55,430 nucleotides of DNA from Actinobacteria bacterium HGW-Actinobacteria-5. Lineage in GTDB: Bacteria > Actinomycetota > Actinomycetes > Propionibacteriales > Propionibacteriaceae. The stretch spans positions 1 through 55,430 of the forward strand of contig PHEV01000002.1 of the NCBI GenBank assembly GCA_002843035.1. The letters run 5' to 3'. Below the pieces are notes generated by a model. It was not told the origin of the DNA and made no database searches. It saw only the letters and a program-made list of their open reading frames with translations. Positions 1-7,631 of the stretch are shown piece by piece. How positions within the stretch are numbered: the first letter of the stretch is position 1; every line of letters begins with the position of its first letter. The position numbers were made by a program, and so were the translations under genes.

Positions 1-657
1 CGGCACTGCGCGCGTTCCGATCAGGTCCGCGCCGGCCAGCAGGAAGGCATAGGCGTTCTGCGGGCGCGGGAACTTCACGCCGGCAACCTTGAGCTTCACC
101 CCGGTGCCCTTGAGGGTCTCCTTCATGATCAGGAACTGGTCCATCGAGGGTCCCTCGAATTGCCCGGAAGCAGTCTTTGCGTAGTCGATGCCAGCCTCTG
201 CGATCAGCTTGCAGCCGGTGGCGATCTCCTCATTGGTCAGGAAGCATGTGTCCAGGATCACTTTGGTGATCGCATCGACGGCTTCCCTCCTGAACTGCCT
301 GAGCTCCTCTTCAACGTCGGCGATGCGACCACTCTTGAGAGCTCCGATATTCATCACGAGGTCGACCGCGGTGCAGCCCAGGGCCACTGCTTCCTCCACC
401 TCCCGCATCTTCACCGCGACGCTCGCCGACCCGAACGGAAAGGCCACTCCGGTGGCGACAAGAACATCGGTGCCCGCGAGTTCCTCCCGCACAACGGGAG
501 TCCAGTAGGTCGAGGAAGAGTAGAACGCCGCACAGTTGTAGGCGACAGCCTCACGACAACCGGAGCGAATCGACTCCTCCGCGCTGTCCTTGGGAAGGAC
601 GGAATGGTCGAAGCACTTGCCGAGTTCCCACGCGCCCACCTGGCTGAGGTCCACCAT
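1..657 (-). CDS. DeoC-family (deoxyribose-phosphate) aldolase, 3' end cut by window edge
   Basis: Class I aldolase of the DeoC family; these cleave 2-deoxyribose 5-phosphate or a related sugar phosphate through a lysine Schiff base in the cytoplasm. The frame is open from an ATG at 657 to the window edge (219 codons), so the C-terminus is missing. An AAGGGAGG box lies about 10 bases before the ATG. Visible motifs are FDHSVL (residues 16-21), VDLVMNIG (99-106, carrying the relay Asp100), YAKTASG (159-165, Schiff-base Lys161) and the phosphate-loop region LIGTR close to the cut end. It diverges from the HAD gene and faces away from the transketolase operon, whose promoter carries the same kind of palindrome as this gene's promoter. 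The true substrate is not certain; it need not be deoxyribose 5-phosphate. Confidence 0.88.
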   Translation of the reverse strand, partial: MVDLSQVGAWELGKCFDHSVLPKDSAEESIRSGCREAVAYNCAAFYSSSTYWTPVVREELAGTDVLVATGVAFPFGSASVAVKMREVEEAVALGCTAVDLVMNIGALKSGRIADVEEELRQFRREAVDAITKVILDTCFLTNEEIATGCKLIAEAGIDYAKTASGQFEGPSMDQFLIMKETLKGTGVKLKVAGVKFPRPQNAYAFLLAGADLIGTRAVP

Positions 658-732
658 CTGCTGAACACCTCCCTTGTCTCACGAACCCTCAACGTCGGTG
701 ACGTCAGCCTGCCGACCTGTACACGCTTTAAC

Positions 733-761
733 TATCTAGTATGTTCTTGTACATACAGCAA
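733..761 (-). promoter_or_regulatory. Promoter with embedded operator for the left-edge aldolase gene
   Basis: On the minus strand there is a -35 TTGCTG (761-756), a 17-base spacer and a -10 TAGATA (738-733). The spacer contains ATGTTCTTGTACAT (741-754), one mismatch from the perfect palindrome ATGTAC-NN-GTACAT found at 1939-1952. The shared element suggests that one regulator controls both transcripts. That regulator is not identified. Confidence 0.55.
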
Positions 762-873
762 CCTACTGACCCCTGCCGACCCGGTCAAGAGGCACCCACT
801 CCCGCTACCGCGATGGCGGAAACCACAACCACCACCCCCGGCCCTCGAGCCCTCCAGGCGTGCCTCAAGCTCC

Positions 874-890
874 AGTACAGACAGGTCTAT
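874..890 (+). promoter_or_regulatory. Possible GntR-type half operator upstream of the HAD gene
   Basis: AGTACAGACAGGTCTAT matches the stretch at 6727-6743 (AGTACAGACAGGTATAT) at 16 of 17 positions. The second site overlaps the promoter of the other DeoC-family gene. No clear -35 is visible here. It may be a binding site for the GntR regulator encoded at 5814. Confidence 0.4.
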
Positions 891-1027
891 GGTTGGAGGT
901 CAACCCGTGGCGTAAGTCCTTCGTCGCAGAGGCACCTCCCGTAGCCGAGCGACCTGGCCGCAGATCTCCGGCCAGACGTGGCCCAGCTGGCAGGACGACA
1001 CGCCACCAGCAGCGCGAGAGGAACAGC

Positions 1028-1873
1028 ATGCAGGACGACTCGAACTGGACCGAGCAGATGCACCGAATAGCGTCTGCGCGCCTGGTCGTCGCCGACATGG
1101 ACGGAACGCTGCTGACCGTAGCGGGACAATTGCCGGACGGCCTCTGGTCCACGCTGGCGCGATTGCGACGTGCGGGCATCGTGTTCGCGGTCGCCAGCGG
1201 ACGTCAGTATCCCACCCTCCGCAGCTACTTCGACCCCGCCCCGGAGGGAGTCGCCTACATCGCAGAGAACGGCGGCTACGCCGTACACGCGGGAGTCGAA
1301 ATCAGCGCTCGACCACTCCCCCTCCCGGTAGCGCGAAAGGCCGCGCTCAACGTTCGCACTGCCGCCCGCAGCCACGACATCGGCGCCGTGTGGTGCGCTC
1401 GGGACGTGGCCTATGCCGAGCGCAGGGACGCACCCTTCTTGCGGGAGGTGACCGCCTTCTATCGGAGCCTCGAACTCGTCGACGACCTCACCCGGATCAC
1501 AGATGAGGCCATCAAGATGGCCGTCTACGACTTCGGCGACGCCGAACGCGGCTCGGCCCGCCTGCTGCAGCCGCTGTCCTCGCCGGCACAACTGGTGGTC
1601 TCCACCCCGCACTGGCTGGACATCATGAACCCCGAAGCCAACAAGGGCGTCGCACTCCGCGATCTCCAGGCCGCACTCGGAGTAACCCCGGAGGAGACCA
1701 TCGTCTTCGGCGACTACCCCAACGATCTCGAACTGATGGAGGCAGCGACACACTCGTTCGCGATGGCCAACGCCCACCCCGAGGTTCTCCGACGCGCGCG
1801 CTACCTGGCTCCATCCAACGAGGACCGCGGCGTCCTGGTGGTACTGGACGCAGTGCTCGACACCATCTCCTGA
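1028..1873 (+). CDS. HAD-superfamily hydrolase, Cof/type IIB phosphatase
   Basis: Predicted cytoplasmic sugar-phosphate phosphatase of 281 residues. All four HAD motifs are visible: DMDGT (nucleophile Asp23 and Asp25), VASGR (Ser57), Lys206 in NKG, and GDYPND (228-233). The long segment between motifs II and III fits the type IIB (Cof/YbiV) cap. An ATG at 1028 preceded by GAGAGG is preferred over an upstream in-frame ATG that would add 56 low-complexity residues. It lies divergent from the left-edge aldolase and just upstream of the transaldolase/transketolase operon. A role in removing phosphate from an intermediate or dead-end product of that pathway is inferred from position alone. Confidence 0.85.
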   Translation: MQDDSNWTEQMHRIASARLVVADMDGTLLTVAGQLPDGLWSTLARLRRAGIVFAVASGRQYPTLRSYFDPAPEGVAYIAENGGYAVHAGVEISARPLPLPVARKAALNVRTAARSHDIGAVWCARDVAYAERRDAPFLREVTAFYRSLELVDDLTRITDEAIKMAVYDFGDAERGSARLLQPLSSPAQLVVSTPHWLDIMNPEANKGVALRDLQAALGVTPEETIVFGDYPNDLELMEAATHSFAMANAHPEVLRRARYLAPSNEDRGVLVVLDAVLDTIS

Positions 1874-1924
1874 GCCCCCGCGGATGAGGCGCCCTGTTGA
1901 CGAGTGGTGTCGATAGCCCTATCG

Positions 1925-1953
1925 TTGACTATGCTCGTATGTACAAGTACATT
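1925..1953 (+). promoter_or_regulatory. Promoter with perfect palindromic operator for the transaldolase/transketolase operon
   Basis: A -35 TTGACT (1925-1930), a 17-base spacer and a -10 TACATT (1948-1953) precede the gene starting at 2005. A perfect 6-2-6 palindrome, ATGTAC-AA-GTACAT (1939-1952), covers the -10, as expected for a repressor operator. A near copy sits in the promoter spacer of the left-edge aldolase. Confidence 0.65.
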
Positions 1954-2004
1954 CGAGCGGACGCGAAGATGACCCTGGCGTCCGGCCCGTGAAGGAGTTC
2001 AACG

Positions 2005-3369
2005 ATGATCACCGTCAACCAGCCCCGGAATGGAGACGCCGAACTGCGCATGCGCTACTCGGTGGGCAGCCTCGGGCTCACCCCCGCCCGCGGCCAGGAA
2101 GACGTCCTGCCGCGGATCGCGCACCTCCCGCTGGACCCGGAGGAATACGCCCTGCTCCGCGACCGCGCCATCTCGGTGGGCGGCAGCGACCGGTTCCACG
2201 ACGTGCTGAGCACCTTCCCGACACCGGCCGGCGAGACGCCACCCGGGTTCCGCGTGGAGACCCAACTGAACAGCGACGGGCTACTGGAGGCGGACCTGGT
2301 TCGCGACATCGGCTTCGGCCGCAACTCCGCCAGGCGTCCGACCAGGACGATCTTCTCGGCCGACTCGGCGAACCCCTACGAGGTCGCACCGGTGGCGGGC
2401 TTGCTGGGGAACCTGACCTGCAACCCAGGCATCGTCTACGACCTGTTCATCAACAACCCCGAGGCGAATGTGGGCCACAGGTTCAGCACTCTCGAGGAGG
2501 TCATGACCGAGCTGGGCCGCGTCCTGGGCCCGGGTTGCGATGTGAGCGTCGAGCTCGAGAACCCGTTCGACCCCGACTTCGACCACATCCTCGCCGAGAT
2601 CGAGCCCTACGAGAAGATCCTCTCCCCCTACCGCCTCGTGGTGAAGGTGCCGCACACGGGTCCGGTGAACGGCGAGAACGTGAGCGAGCTGCTGACCGGC
2701 TCGGGCCGGCTGAGCAGCTCCTACCTGAAGCCCGCCACCGAGGATGCGTTCCGGTCGCACAATCTCGCGCTGCGCCTGCGCGAGCACGGGTACCGGGTCA
2801 ACTACACGCTCATGTTCGAGCCCCACCAGGCCGCCCTCGCGCTACAGGCCCGTCCCTACTTCATCAACTCCTTCGTCCGGCACCGCCTGATGCAGACCGG
2901 CCGGATCGCCCAGCTGGTCTCCGCGTTCAGGCAGACCGGCGAGATCAGCCACCTCAAGGAGCTGCGCGCCTACCTGATCAGCACCGACCATCTCCCGGAG
3001 AACGCGAACACGGAGTTGGTCGAGGTTCTCCAGTACAGCGAGAACCTGATCAAGTACCGGCACTACGACGACGCCGAGGGCAGCGACGGCCTGGACACCC
3101 TCCGGCACGAGCTGAGGCTCCTCAAGCAGTGCAACCTGCCGGACACCCGGGTGATCGTCTGCAGCATGGAGGGGCCGCACAACTACCCCGACATCGACAA
3201 GCTCGCGACCGAACCCGAGTTCGCCGACGTGATCGACCGGCTGGTCATCACCGCGGAGCCGAGCTACCTGGCCCGCTTCACCTCGGCGAGCCACGTGGTG
3301 AGCTACCAGCGGCGGTTCATGGCTGCCGCGGCGACGGCCACTCGACCGGGAGTGAGGCTCAACGCATGA
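2005..3369 (+). CDS. Transaldolase-family protein with long N- and C-terminal extensions
   Basis: Predicted sugar-phosphate aldolase/transferase of 454 residues. The transaldolase barrel core spans about residues 115-295. It shows SADSAN (Asp120), TCNPG (138-142), an Asn that follows the family pattern, VELENPFD (Glu183), the Schiff-base lysine in VVKVP (Lys214), VNYTLMF (265-271) and INSFV (287-291). Standard transaldolases are about 220-390 residues. This one has about 110 extra residues before the core and 150 after it, which I do not recognise. An AAGGAG box precedes the ATG. The stop overlaps the next start as ATGA, so it is the first gene of a four-gene operon with the isomerase and split transketolase. 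The substrate is unknown. Confidence 0.75.
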   Translation: MITVNQPRNGDAELRMRYSVGSLGLTPARGQEDVLPRIAHLPLDPEEYALLRDRAISVGGSDRFHDVLSTFPTPAGETPPGFRVETQLNSDGLLEADLVRDIGFGRNSARRPTRTIFSADSANPYEVAPVAGLLGNLTCNPGIVYDLFINNPEANVGHRFSTLEEVMTELGRVLGPGCDVSVELENPFDPDFDHILAEIEPYEKILSPYRLVVKVPHTGPVNGENVSELLTGSGRLSSSYLKPATEDAFRSHNLALRLREHGYRVNYTLMFEPHQAALALQARPYFINSFVRHRLMQTGRIAQLVSAFRQTGEISHLKELRAYLISTDHLPENANTELVEVLQYSENLIKYRHYDDAEGSDGLDTLRHELRLLKQCNLPDTRVIVCSMEGPHNYPDIDKLATEPEFADVIDRLVITAEPSYLARFTSASHVVSYQRRFMAAAATATRPGVRLNA

Positions 3370-3806
3370 TTCTCGGTTTCGGCTCCGACCCGAACGCGAC
3401 GCAGTTGCGCCAGGAGCTGATGGCCCGCGCGTCCGCTCTCGGGCACGACGTGGTCGACTTCGGTTCGGACGACCCGATCTATGCCCACACCGCGATCGTC
3501 GTCGCCCAGGCGGTCGTGGCCGGCCGCCTCGACCGCGGCGTGCTGGTCTGCGGCACCGGAATCGGGGTCTCGATCGCGGCCAACAAGGTTCCCGGCGCGT
3601 ACTGCGCGCTGGTGTCCGATGTGTACCAGGCCCGGCGCGCACAGCTGAGCAACAACGCCAACCTGATCGCGATGGGCGCACAGGTCATCGGACCGGAGCT
3701 GGCGAAATGCCTCCTCGAGGAGTACCTCAAGGAGTCCTTCGACCCCGGCTCCCGAAGTGCGCCCAAGGTGGCGGCGATCACCGACTACGAGCGTGGGCGG
3801 GCCTGA
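3366..3806 (+). CDS. RpiB/LacAB-family sugar-phosphate isomerase
   Basis: A 146-residue isomerase of the ribose-5-phosphate isomerase B / LacAB family, which interconverts aldose and ketose phosphates. The family signature is clear: VCGTGIGVSIAANK (61-74, catalytic Cys62) and the YQARRAQLSNNAN stretch. The usual N-terminal GSDHAG is GSDPNA here (7-12), so a residue that often contacts the substrate differs. This suggests a substrate other than ribose 5-phosphate. Related actinobacterial proteins act on four-carbon sugar phosphates such as erythrulose 4-phosphate. The start overlaps the upstream stop (ATGA), and its own stop overlaps the next ATG by one base. Confidence 0.85.
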   Translation: MILGFGSDPNATQLRQELMARASALGHDVVDFGSDDPIYAHTAIVVAQAVVAGRLDRGVLVCGTGIGVSIAANKVPGAYCALVSDVYQARRAQLSNNANLIAMGAQVIGPELAKCLLEEYLKESFDPGSRSAPKVAAITDYERGRA

Positions 3807-4660
3807 TGTCCCCCAGCGTCCTCGAACTGGAGCTCGCCGCGAGCAGGGCGCGGCGGCTCGTGCTGCGGATGCTGGAGGCACATCCAGCCGGGCACGTCGG
3901 GGGCGCACTCTCCGCGATTGACCTGGTCGAGGCGATCTACCGCACGGCGATGCGCCTGACCGTGCCCGGGCTCGCAGCGCCCGACCGGGACAGGTTCCTG
4001 CTCTCGGCCGGGCACAAGGCGCTGGCCCAGTACGCGGTCCTGGCCGAAACCGGGCTGATCCCCACTGACGTCCTCGACAGCTACGGCAGGACCGGCTCGG
4101 CCGTGCCCGGGCATCCGGACATGCACAAGCTGCCCGGGGTCGAGGCCAACACCGGAGCCCTGGGGCACGGCCTCGCCATCGCCTGCGGGATGGCACTCGG
4201 AGCACGGCTGTCCGGCTTCGGCTCCCGGGTCTTCGTCGTGATGGGCGACGGCGAGCTTCCTGAGGGATCGAACTGGGAGGGCGCCGCGATCGCGGCCCAC
4301 CACCGGCTCGACCATCTGGCCGTGTTCGTGGACGCCAACGGGCTCCAGATCAGCGGTCCCACCAGGGAGGTCATGGGCATGGAATCGATCAGCGCGAAGT
4401 TCGACGCATTCGGCTGGGCCACCACGGAACTGGACGGCAACGACATGGCGAGCATCGTTCGGGTCCTGGACGAACTGCCCCTGACCCCGGGGCGGCCTTC
4501 GGCGATCATCGCGCGCACTGTAAAGGGACGGGGCATCCCCTCGATCGAGGGCACAGTCGCCTCCCACTACTGGAAGCCGAGCGCCGCCGAACTCGCCGCG
4601 GCGATCGAGTACTGCGAGGACACCACGAGGCGGCTCGAAGCTCTGGTGGCGGCGTCATGA
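3806..4660 (+). CDS. Transketolase, N-terminal (thiamine diphosphate-binding) subunit
   Basis: The 284-residue N-terminal half of a split transketolase, which binds the thiamine diphosphate pyrophosphate and transfers two-carbon ketol units. Visible features are GHVGGALS (usually GHPGGSLS) near residue 25, the ANTGALGHG glycine-rich segment and the metal/diphosphate motif GDGELPEGSNWE followed by the Asn of VDANGLQ. The ATG overlaps the upstream stop (TGATG) and the stop overlaps the C-subunit start (ATGA), so the halves are translated together. Split transketolases like this usually belong to special catabolic pathways (one example is apiose/apulose-phosphate breakdown) and not to the pentose phosphate core. 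Confidence 0.9.
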   Translation: MSPSVLELELAASRARRLVLRMLEAHPAGHVGGALSAIDLVEAIYRTAMRLTVPGLAAPDRDRFLLSAGHKALAQYAVLAETGLIPTDVLDSYGRTGSAVPGHPDMHKLPGVEANTGALGHGLAIACGMALGARLSGFGSRVFVVMGDGELPEGSNWEGAAIAAHHRLDHLAVFVDANGLQISGPTREVMGMESISAKFDAFGWATTELDGNDMASIVRVLDELPLTPGRPSAIIARTVKGRGIPSIEGTVASHYWKPSAAELAAAIEYCEDTTRRLEALVAAS

Positions 4661-5628
4661 CCGGCAACCTGCTGGACCCGCGGATCACCTTCGGCCAGGC
4701 GGTCGCCGACGCCGCGGCGCTCGACCCGAAGGTCGTTGTGCTGTCGGCCGACAGCGGAGGTTCGTCCGGCCTGGGCGGCTTCGCCGCGTCGCACCCGGAG
4801 CGGTACCTGGAGTTCGGGATCCAGGAACACGGCGTCACCGGTGTCGCGTCGGGACTGGCCACCTGCGGCTACATTCCCGTGTTCTGCGCGATCGCGCCCT
4901 TCGTCACCTGCCGGAACTTCGAGGCCTTCCGCAACGACCTGGGCTACATGCGCCAGAACGTGAAGGTCGTCGGCCGCAACGGCGGGTTCACCTACTCCGA
5001 CCTCGGGGCCACCCACCATTCGCTCGAGGACTACGCGCTGATGCGGATGATCCCTGGAGTCACCGTGCTCGCCCCTCAGGATCCCGCCGAGATCAGGGGC
5101 GCAGTCACGGCCATGCTGGCCCACGAGGGGCCGGTGTACATGCGCATCGGGAGCGAACCGCTGCCCGAGATCTTCCCGGACGACAGCTTCGTGATCGGAC
5201 GGGCGAAGCGACTGCGCAGCGGGAACGATCTCACGGTCGTCAGCACCGGCTACGTCACACCCCGGGTACTGGAGGCGGTCGACCAGGTTGGTGCTGAGGT
5301 CGACGTCGACCTGCTCGGCCTGGGCACGGTGTGGCCTCTGGACGCCGAAGCGATCCTGGACTCGGCGCTGCGCACCTCTCGCGTGCTCACCGTCGAGGAG
5401 CACTATCTCCCCGGTGGGCTGGGCAGCGCCGTGTGCGAGCTGCTCGCCGGCGTCCCGGGGGTGGTGGTGGACCGAGTGGCGGTACCACACGACTACGTGC
5501 CGAGCGGCCGCTACGACGAGCTCTCAGCCAGGTTCTCGCTGGACCCGGAAGGGATCGCCGCACGGATCAGGGCCTTCGCCGCATCGGGGGCCCGCAGTCG
5601 TCCGGTGGCTCCGGGGGTGAGCGGGTAA
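4657..5628 (+). CDS. Transketolase, C-terminal subunit
   Basis: The 323-residue C-terminal half of the split transketolase, with the pyrimidine-binding and C-terminal domains. FGIQEH holds the catalytic glutamate (Glu57) that activates the cofactor aminopyrimidine. The segment following it (VASGLATCGYIPVF) and the Rossmann-like end are typical of the family. It overlaps the N-subunit by four bases, and the two must pair to form the active site. It is the last gene of the operon; 185 bases without a clear hairpin separate it from the GntR gene. Confidence 0.9.
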   Translation: MTGNLLDPRITFGQAVADAAALDPKVVVLSADSGGSSGLGGFAASHPERYLEFGIQEHGVTGVASGLATCGYIPVFCAIAPFVTCRNFEAFRNDLGYMRQNVKVVGRNGGFTYSDLGATHHSLEDYALMRMIPGVTVLAPQDPAEIRGAVTAMLAHEGPVYMRIGSEPLPEIFPDDSFVIGRAKRLRSGNDLTVVSTGYVTPRVLEAVDQVGAEVDVDLLGLGTVWPLDAEAILDSALRTSRVLTVEEHYLPGGLGSAVCELLAGVPGVVVDRVAVPHDYVPSGRYDELSARFSLDPEGIAARIRAFAASGARSRPVAPGVSG

Positions 5629-5813
5629 CGGCCGTCCGCGAGCCCGGGAGCCGATGGCCGCCGGGCCCGCTTGCGCCGCCGGAGCGCACGGTGTCCGGTG
5701 GGGCTGGTCCACCTGAGTGCGCGCGTGGACCAGCCGCGTGCCTTTGCGCGGAGTTGCGCCCATCCCTTGCTAGGCTAGGCAGGCTTAGGCAGCCCTAGAG
5801 AGGAGGCGCGACC

Positions 5814-6545
5814 GTGGCTGAGCTCCAACGCGACTCGTCCGTGCCGCTGTATCAACAGCTTGAGGACGCGTTGCGGCAACGCATCCGCGCGGGCGAGTGG
5901 CAGCCAGGGGAACGCATCGCCTCCGAGAACGAACTCAACCGGGAGTACGGCCTGAGCCGCATGACCGCGCGCGGGGTGCTCACCAAACTGGTCAACGACG
6001 GCGTCCTGTTCCGGGTGCCCGGCAAGGGCACTTTCGTCTCCCCGACGAAGATCAGCACCATCTCGCCGGCCTACCGCGGGGTGCGCGAGCAACTCGAGGC
6101 CATGGGGTACGAGACCAGGACCGAGCTCATCCGGGTCGCCCAGGAGGCACCCACCCGGCGGGTTCGGGAACGGCTCAACCTCGCCGAGTCGGACGCGGTG
6201 TACGCCGTGCATCGGCTTCGTCTGGCCAGCGGCGAGCCGATCAGCCTGCACCGCTCCTACATTCCCGCGGCCCTCGCGCCCGGGCTGGAGGAGCAGGATC
6301 TGGTGAACGAGCAGCTCTGCGTCATTCTCGAGGGGCAGTACGGCCTGCGCATGAAGCGCGTCATCGAGTCCCTCGAAGTCGCCGCAGCCCAGGCCGAAGA
6401 GGCGAAGCGGCTCGGCGTCCCGCGTGGCGCTGCCCTGCTCCAGCTGGAGGATGTGATCAGCGCGCAGAACGGCACCACGTTCGAGTTCACCCGGATCGTC
6501 TTCCGGGGCGACAAGATCCGGCTCGACTTCGAGTACAAGCTGTAG
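5814..6545 (+). CDS. GntR-family regulator with UTRA domain (HutC subfamily)
   Basis: A 243-residue DNA-binding repressor. The winged helix-turn-helix spans about residues 8-77 (PLYQQLEDALRQRI, the RIASENELNREYGLSRMTA recognition region, and the wing VPGKGTFV). A UTRA ligand-binding domain follows from about 95 to 237, which in this family senses a sugar phosphate or small acid. The GTG start lies 7 bases after AGGAGG. It sits between the transketolase operon and the second aldolase gene. The palindrome at 6734-6747 (ACAG-N-TATA-N-CTGT) resembles HutC-type operators and covers the aldolase promoter, so that gene is its likely target. The ligand is unknown. Confidence 0.9.
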   Translation: MAELQRDSSVPLYQQLEDALRQRIRAGEWQPGERIASENELNREYGLSRMTARGVLTKLVNDGVLFRVPGKGTFVSPTKISTISPAYRGVREQLEAMGYETRTELIRVAQEAPTRRVRERLNLAESDAVYAVHRLRLASGEPISLHRSYIPAALAPGLEEQDLVNEQLCVILEGQYGLRMKRVIESLEVAAAQAEEAKRLGVPRGAALLQLEDVISAQNGTTFEFTRIVFRGDKIRLDFEYKL

Positions 6546-6715
6546 GGCTTCATCATGACCCGCTGACCCGACCAGGGCGCGGGTGCGTGCGCGACCCGGG
6601 ATGCGCCCCTCGCGGCGTCCCCTCACTACCGGCCTCATCCACGGCACGCGAATGCCGGCCGCCGCAACCAGACGGGACCGCGGGCTTCACGAGTACACCA
6701 CAGCGGTTCTGCGGG

Positions 6716-6747
6716 TTGCGCAACCTAGTACAGACAGGTATATCTGT
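6716..6747 (+). promoter_or_regulatory. Promoter and GntR-type operator of the second DeoC-family gene
   Basis: A -35 TTGCGC (6716-6721), a 17-base spacer and a -10 TATATC (6739-6744). The interrupted palindrome ACAGGTATATCTGT (6734-6747, matching its reverse complement at 12 of 14 positions) lies over the -10. Its GGTATA core is typical of HutC/UTRA regulator sites. Confidence 0.55.
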
Positions 6748-6789
6748 AGGCAGAACGGCATTCACGACGATGCACAGAGAGGTGCCACC

Positions 6790-7521
6790 ATGCCCCAGCC
6801 GATCACCCTCAGCCAACTGGATCTGTCCCGGGAGCACCTCGCCTCCCTGATGGACTTCTCCGTCCTCAATCCTGACGCCAGCAAGGCCGACATCGATCGC
6901 GGTATCGCGATCAGCAAGGAGTATCGGTTCAAGGGATTTCATACCAACCCCGGCTGGGCGCCCTACGTCGCCGACCAGCTCGAAGGCACCGGCATCGAGA
7001 CCGGCTGGGTGGTCGCATTCCCCTTCGGCTGCCTCTCCACCGCAGCCAAGGTCGCCGAGGCCCAGGAGGGCGCCCGCGTCCTCAACGGACGACCCTGGGT
7101 GATCGACATGGTCGCCAACCACGGCAAGCTCAAGAGCGGGGACTACGACGACTACCGGCGCGATATCGCCGAGGTCGTGAAGGCAGCCCATGACGGGGGC
7201 GCCGAGTGCAAGGCCATCCTCGAAGCCCAACTGCTCACCGACGACGAGCTCCGCGCAGCCGTCGAACTGGCCAGCGAGGCCGGCGTCGACTGGGTCAAGT
7301 CCTCCACCGGCCGGCACGGCGGACCGCAGTTCGCCCAGGTCAAGATCATGTGCGACACCGCGCCGGAGGGGGTCAAGGTCAAGATCGCCGGCACCGGCAG
7401 CTTCTGGACCCCGATGGTGGCGCTCGGCTGCCTCCTGCTCGGCGTCGAGCGCATCGGTACCCGCAGCGCGCCCTGGATCTGCGACGAGCTCTCCGGGGAT
7501 CTCGGCCGACTGCTCAAGTAG
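6790..7521 (+). CDS. DeoC/LacD-type class I aldolase
   Basis: A complete 243-residue aldolase of the DeoC superfamily. The likely Schiff-base lysine is Lys170 in DWVKSSTG, the conserved acid is Asp106 in VIDMVAN, and VKVKIAGTG (196-202 region) and RIGTRSAP complete the phosphate end. It starts at an ATG behind GAGAGG; an upstream in-frame start would read through the promoter. It is only distantly similar to the left-edge aldolase: motif spacing matches but most residues differ. With the transaldolase-like protein, the isomerase and the split transketolase it gives this locus three carbon-carbon lyase/transferase activities. The substrate is unknown. Confidence 0.85.
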   Translation: MPQPITLSQLDLSREHLASLMDFSVLNPDASKADIDRGIAISKEYRFKGFHTNPGWAPYVADQLEGTGIETGWVVAFPFGCLSTAAKVAEAQEGARVLNGRPWVIDMVANHGKLKSGDYDDYRRDIAEVVKAAHDGGAECKAILEAQLLTDDELRAAVELASEAGVDWVKSSTGRHGGPQFAQVKIMCDTAPEGVKVKIAGTGSFWTPMVALGCLLLGVERIGTRSAPWICDELSGDLGRLLK

Positions 7522-7526
7522 GCGTC

Positions 7527-7580
7527 CGGGGCTGCTGTCCTCGTCCTCGAACCCCTCCGAGGACGAGGACGCCGGCCCCG
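7527..7580. terminator. Strong bidirectional terminator-like hairpin
   Basis: GTCCTCGTCCTCG (7537-7549) pairs perfectly with 7558-7570 around an 8-base loop. An outer stem CGGGGC/GCCCCG (7527-7532 with 7575-7580) extends it. It lies between convergent genes, so it can end both transcripts. Confidence 0.7.
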
Positions 7581-7631
7581 ATCCGGACACTCGGACGCAG
7601 GCCGTCCCTGGCGCGCCGCGACCGGCACGGT

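Noticed and set aside
160-915. Long plus-strand frames over the left-edge aldolase
   Set aside because: They are reading-frame shadows: the minus strand encodes a clear DeoC-family protein with its active-site lysine.
887-1777. Minus-strand frame over the HAD gene
   Set aside because: Product has no family features, while the plus strand has all four HAD motifs.
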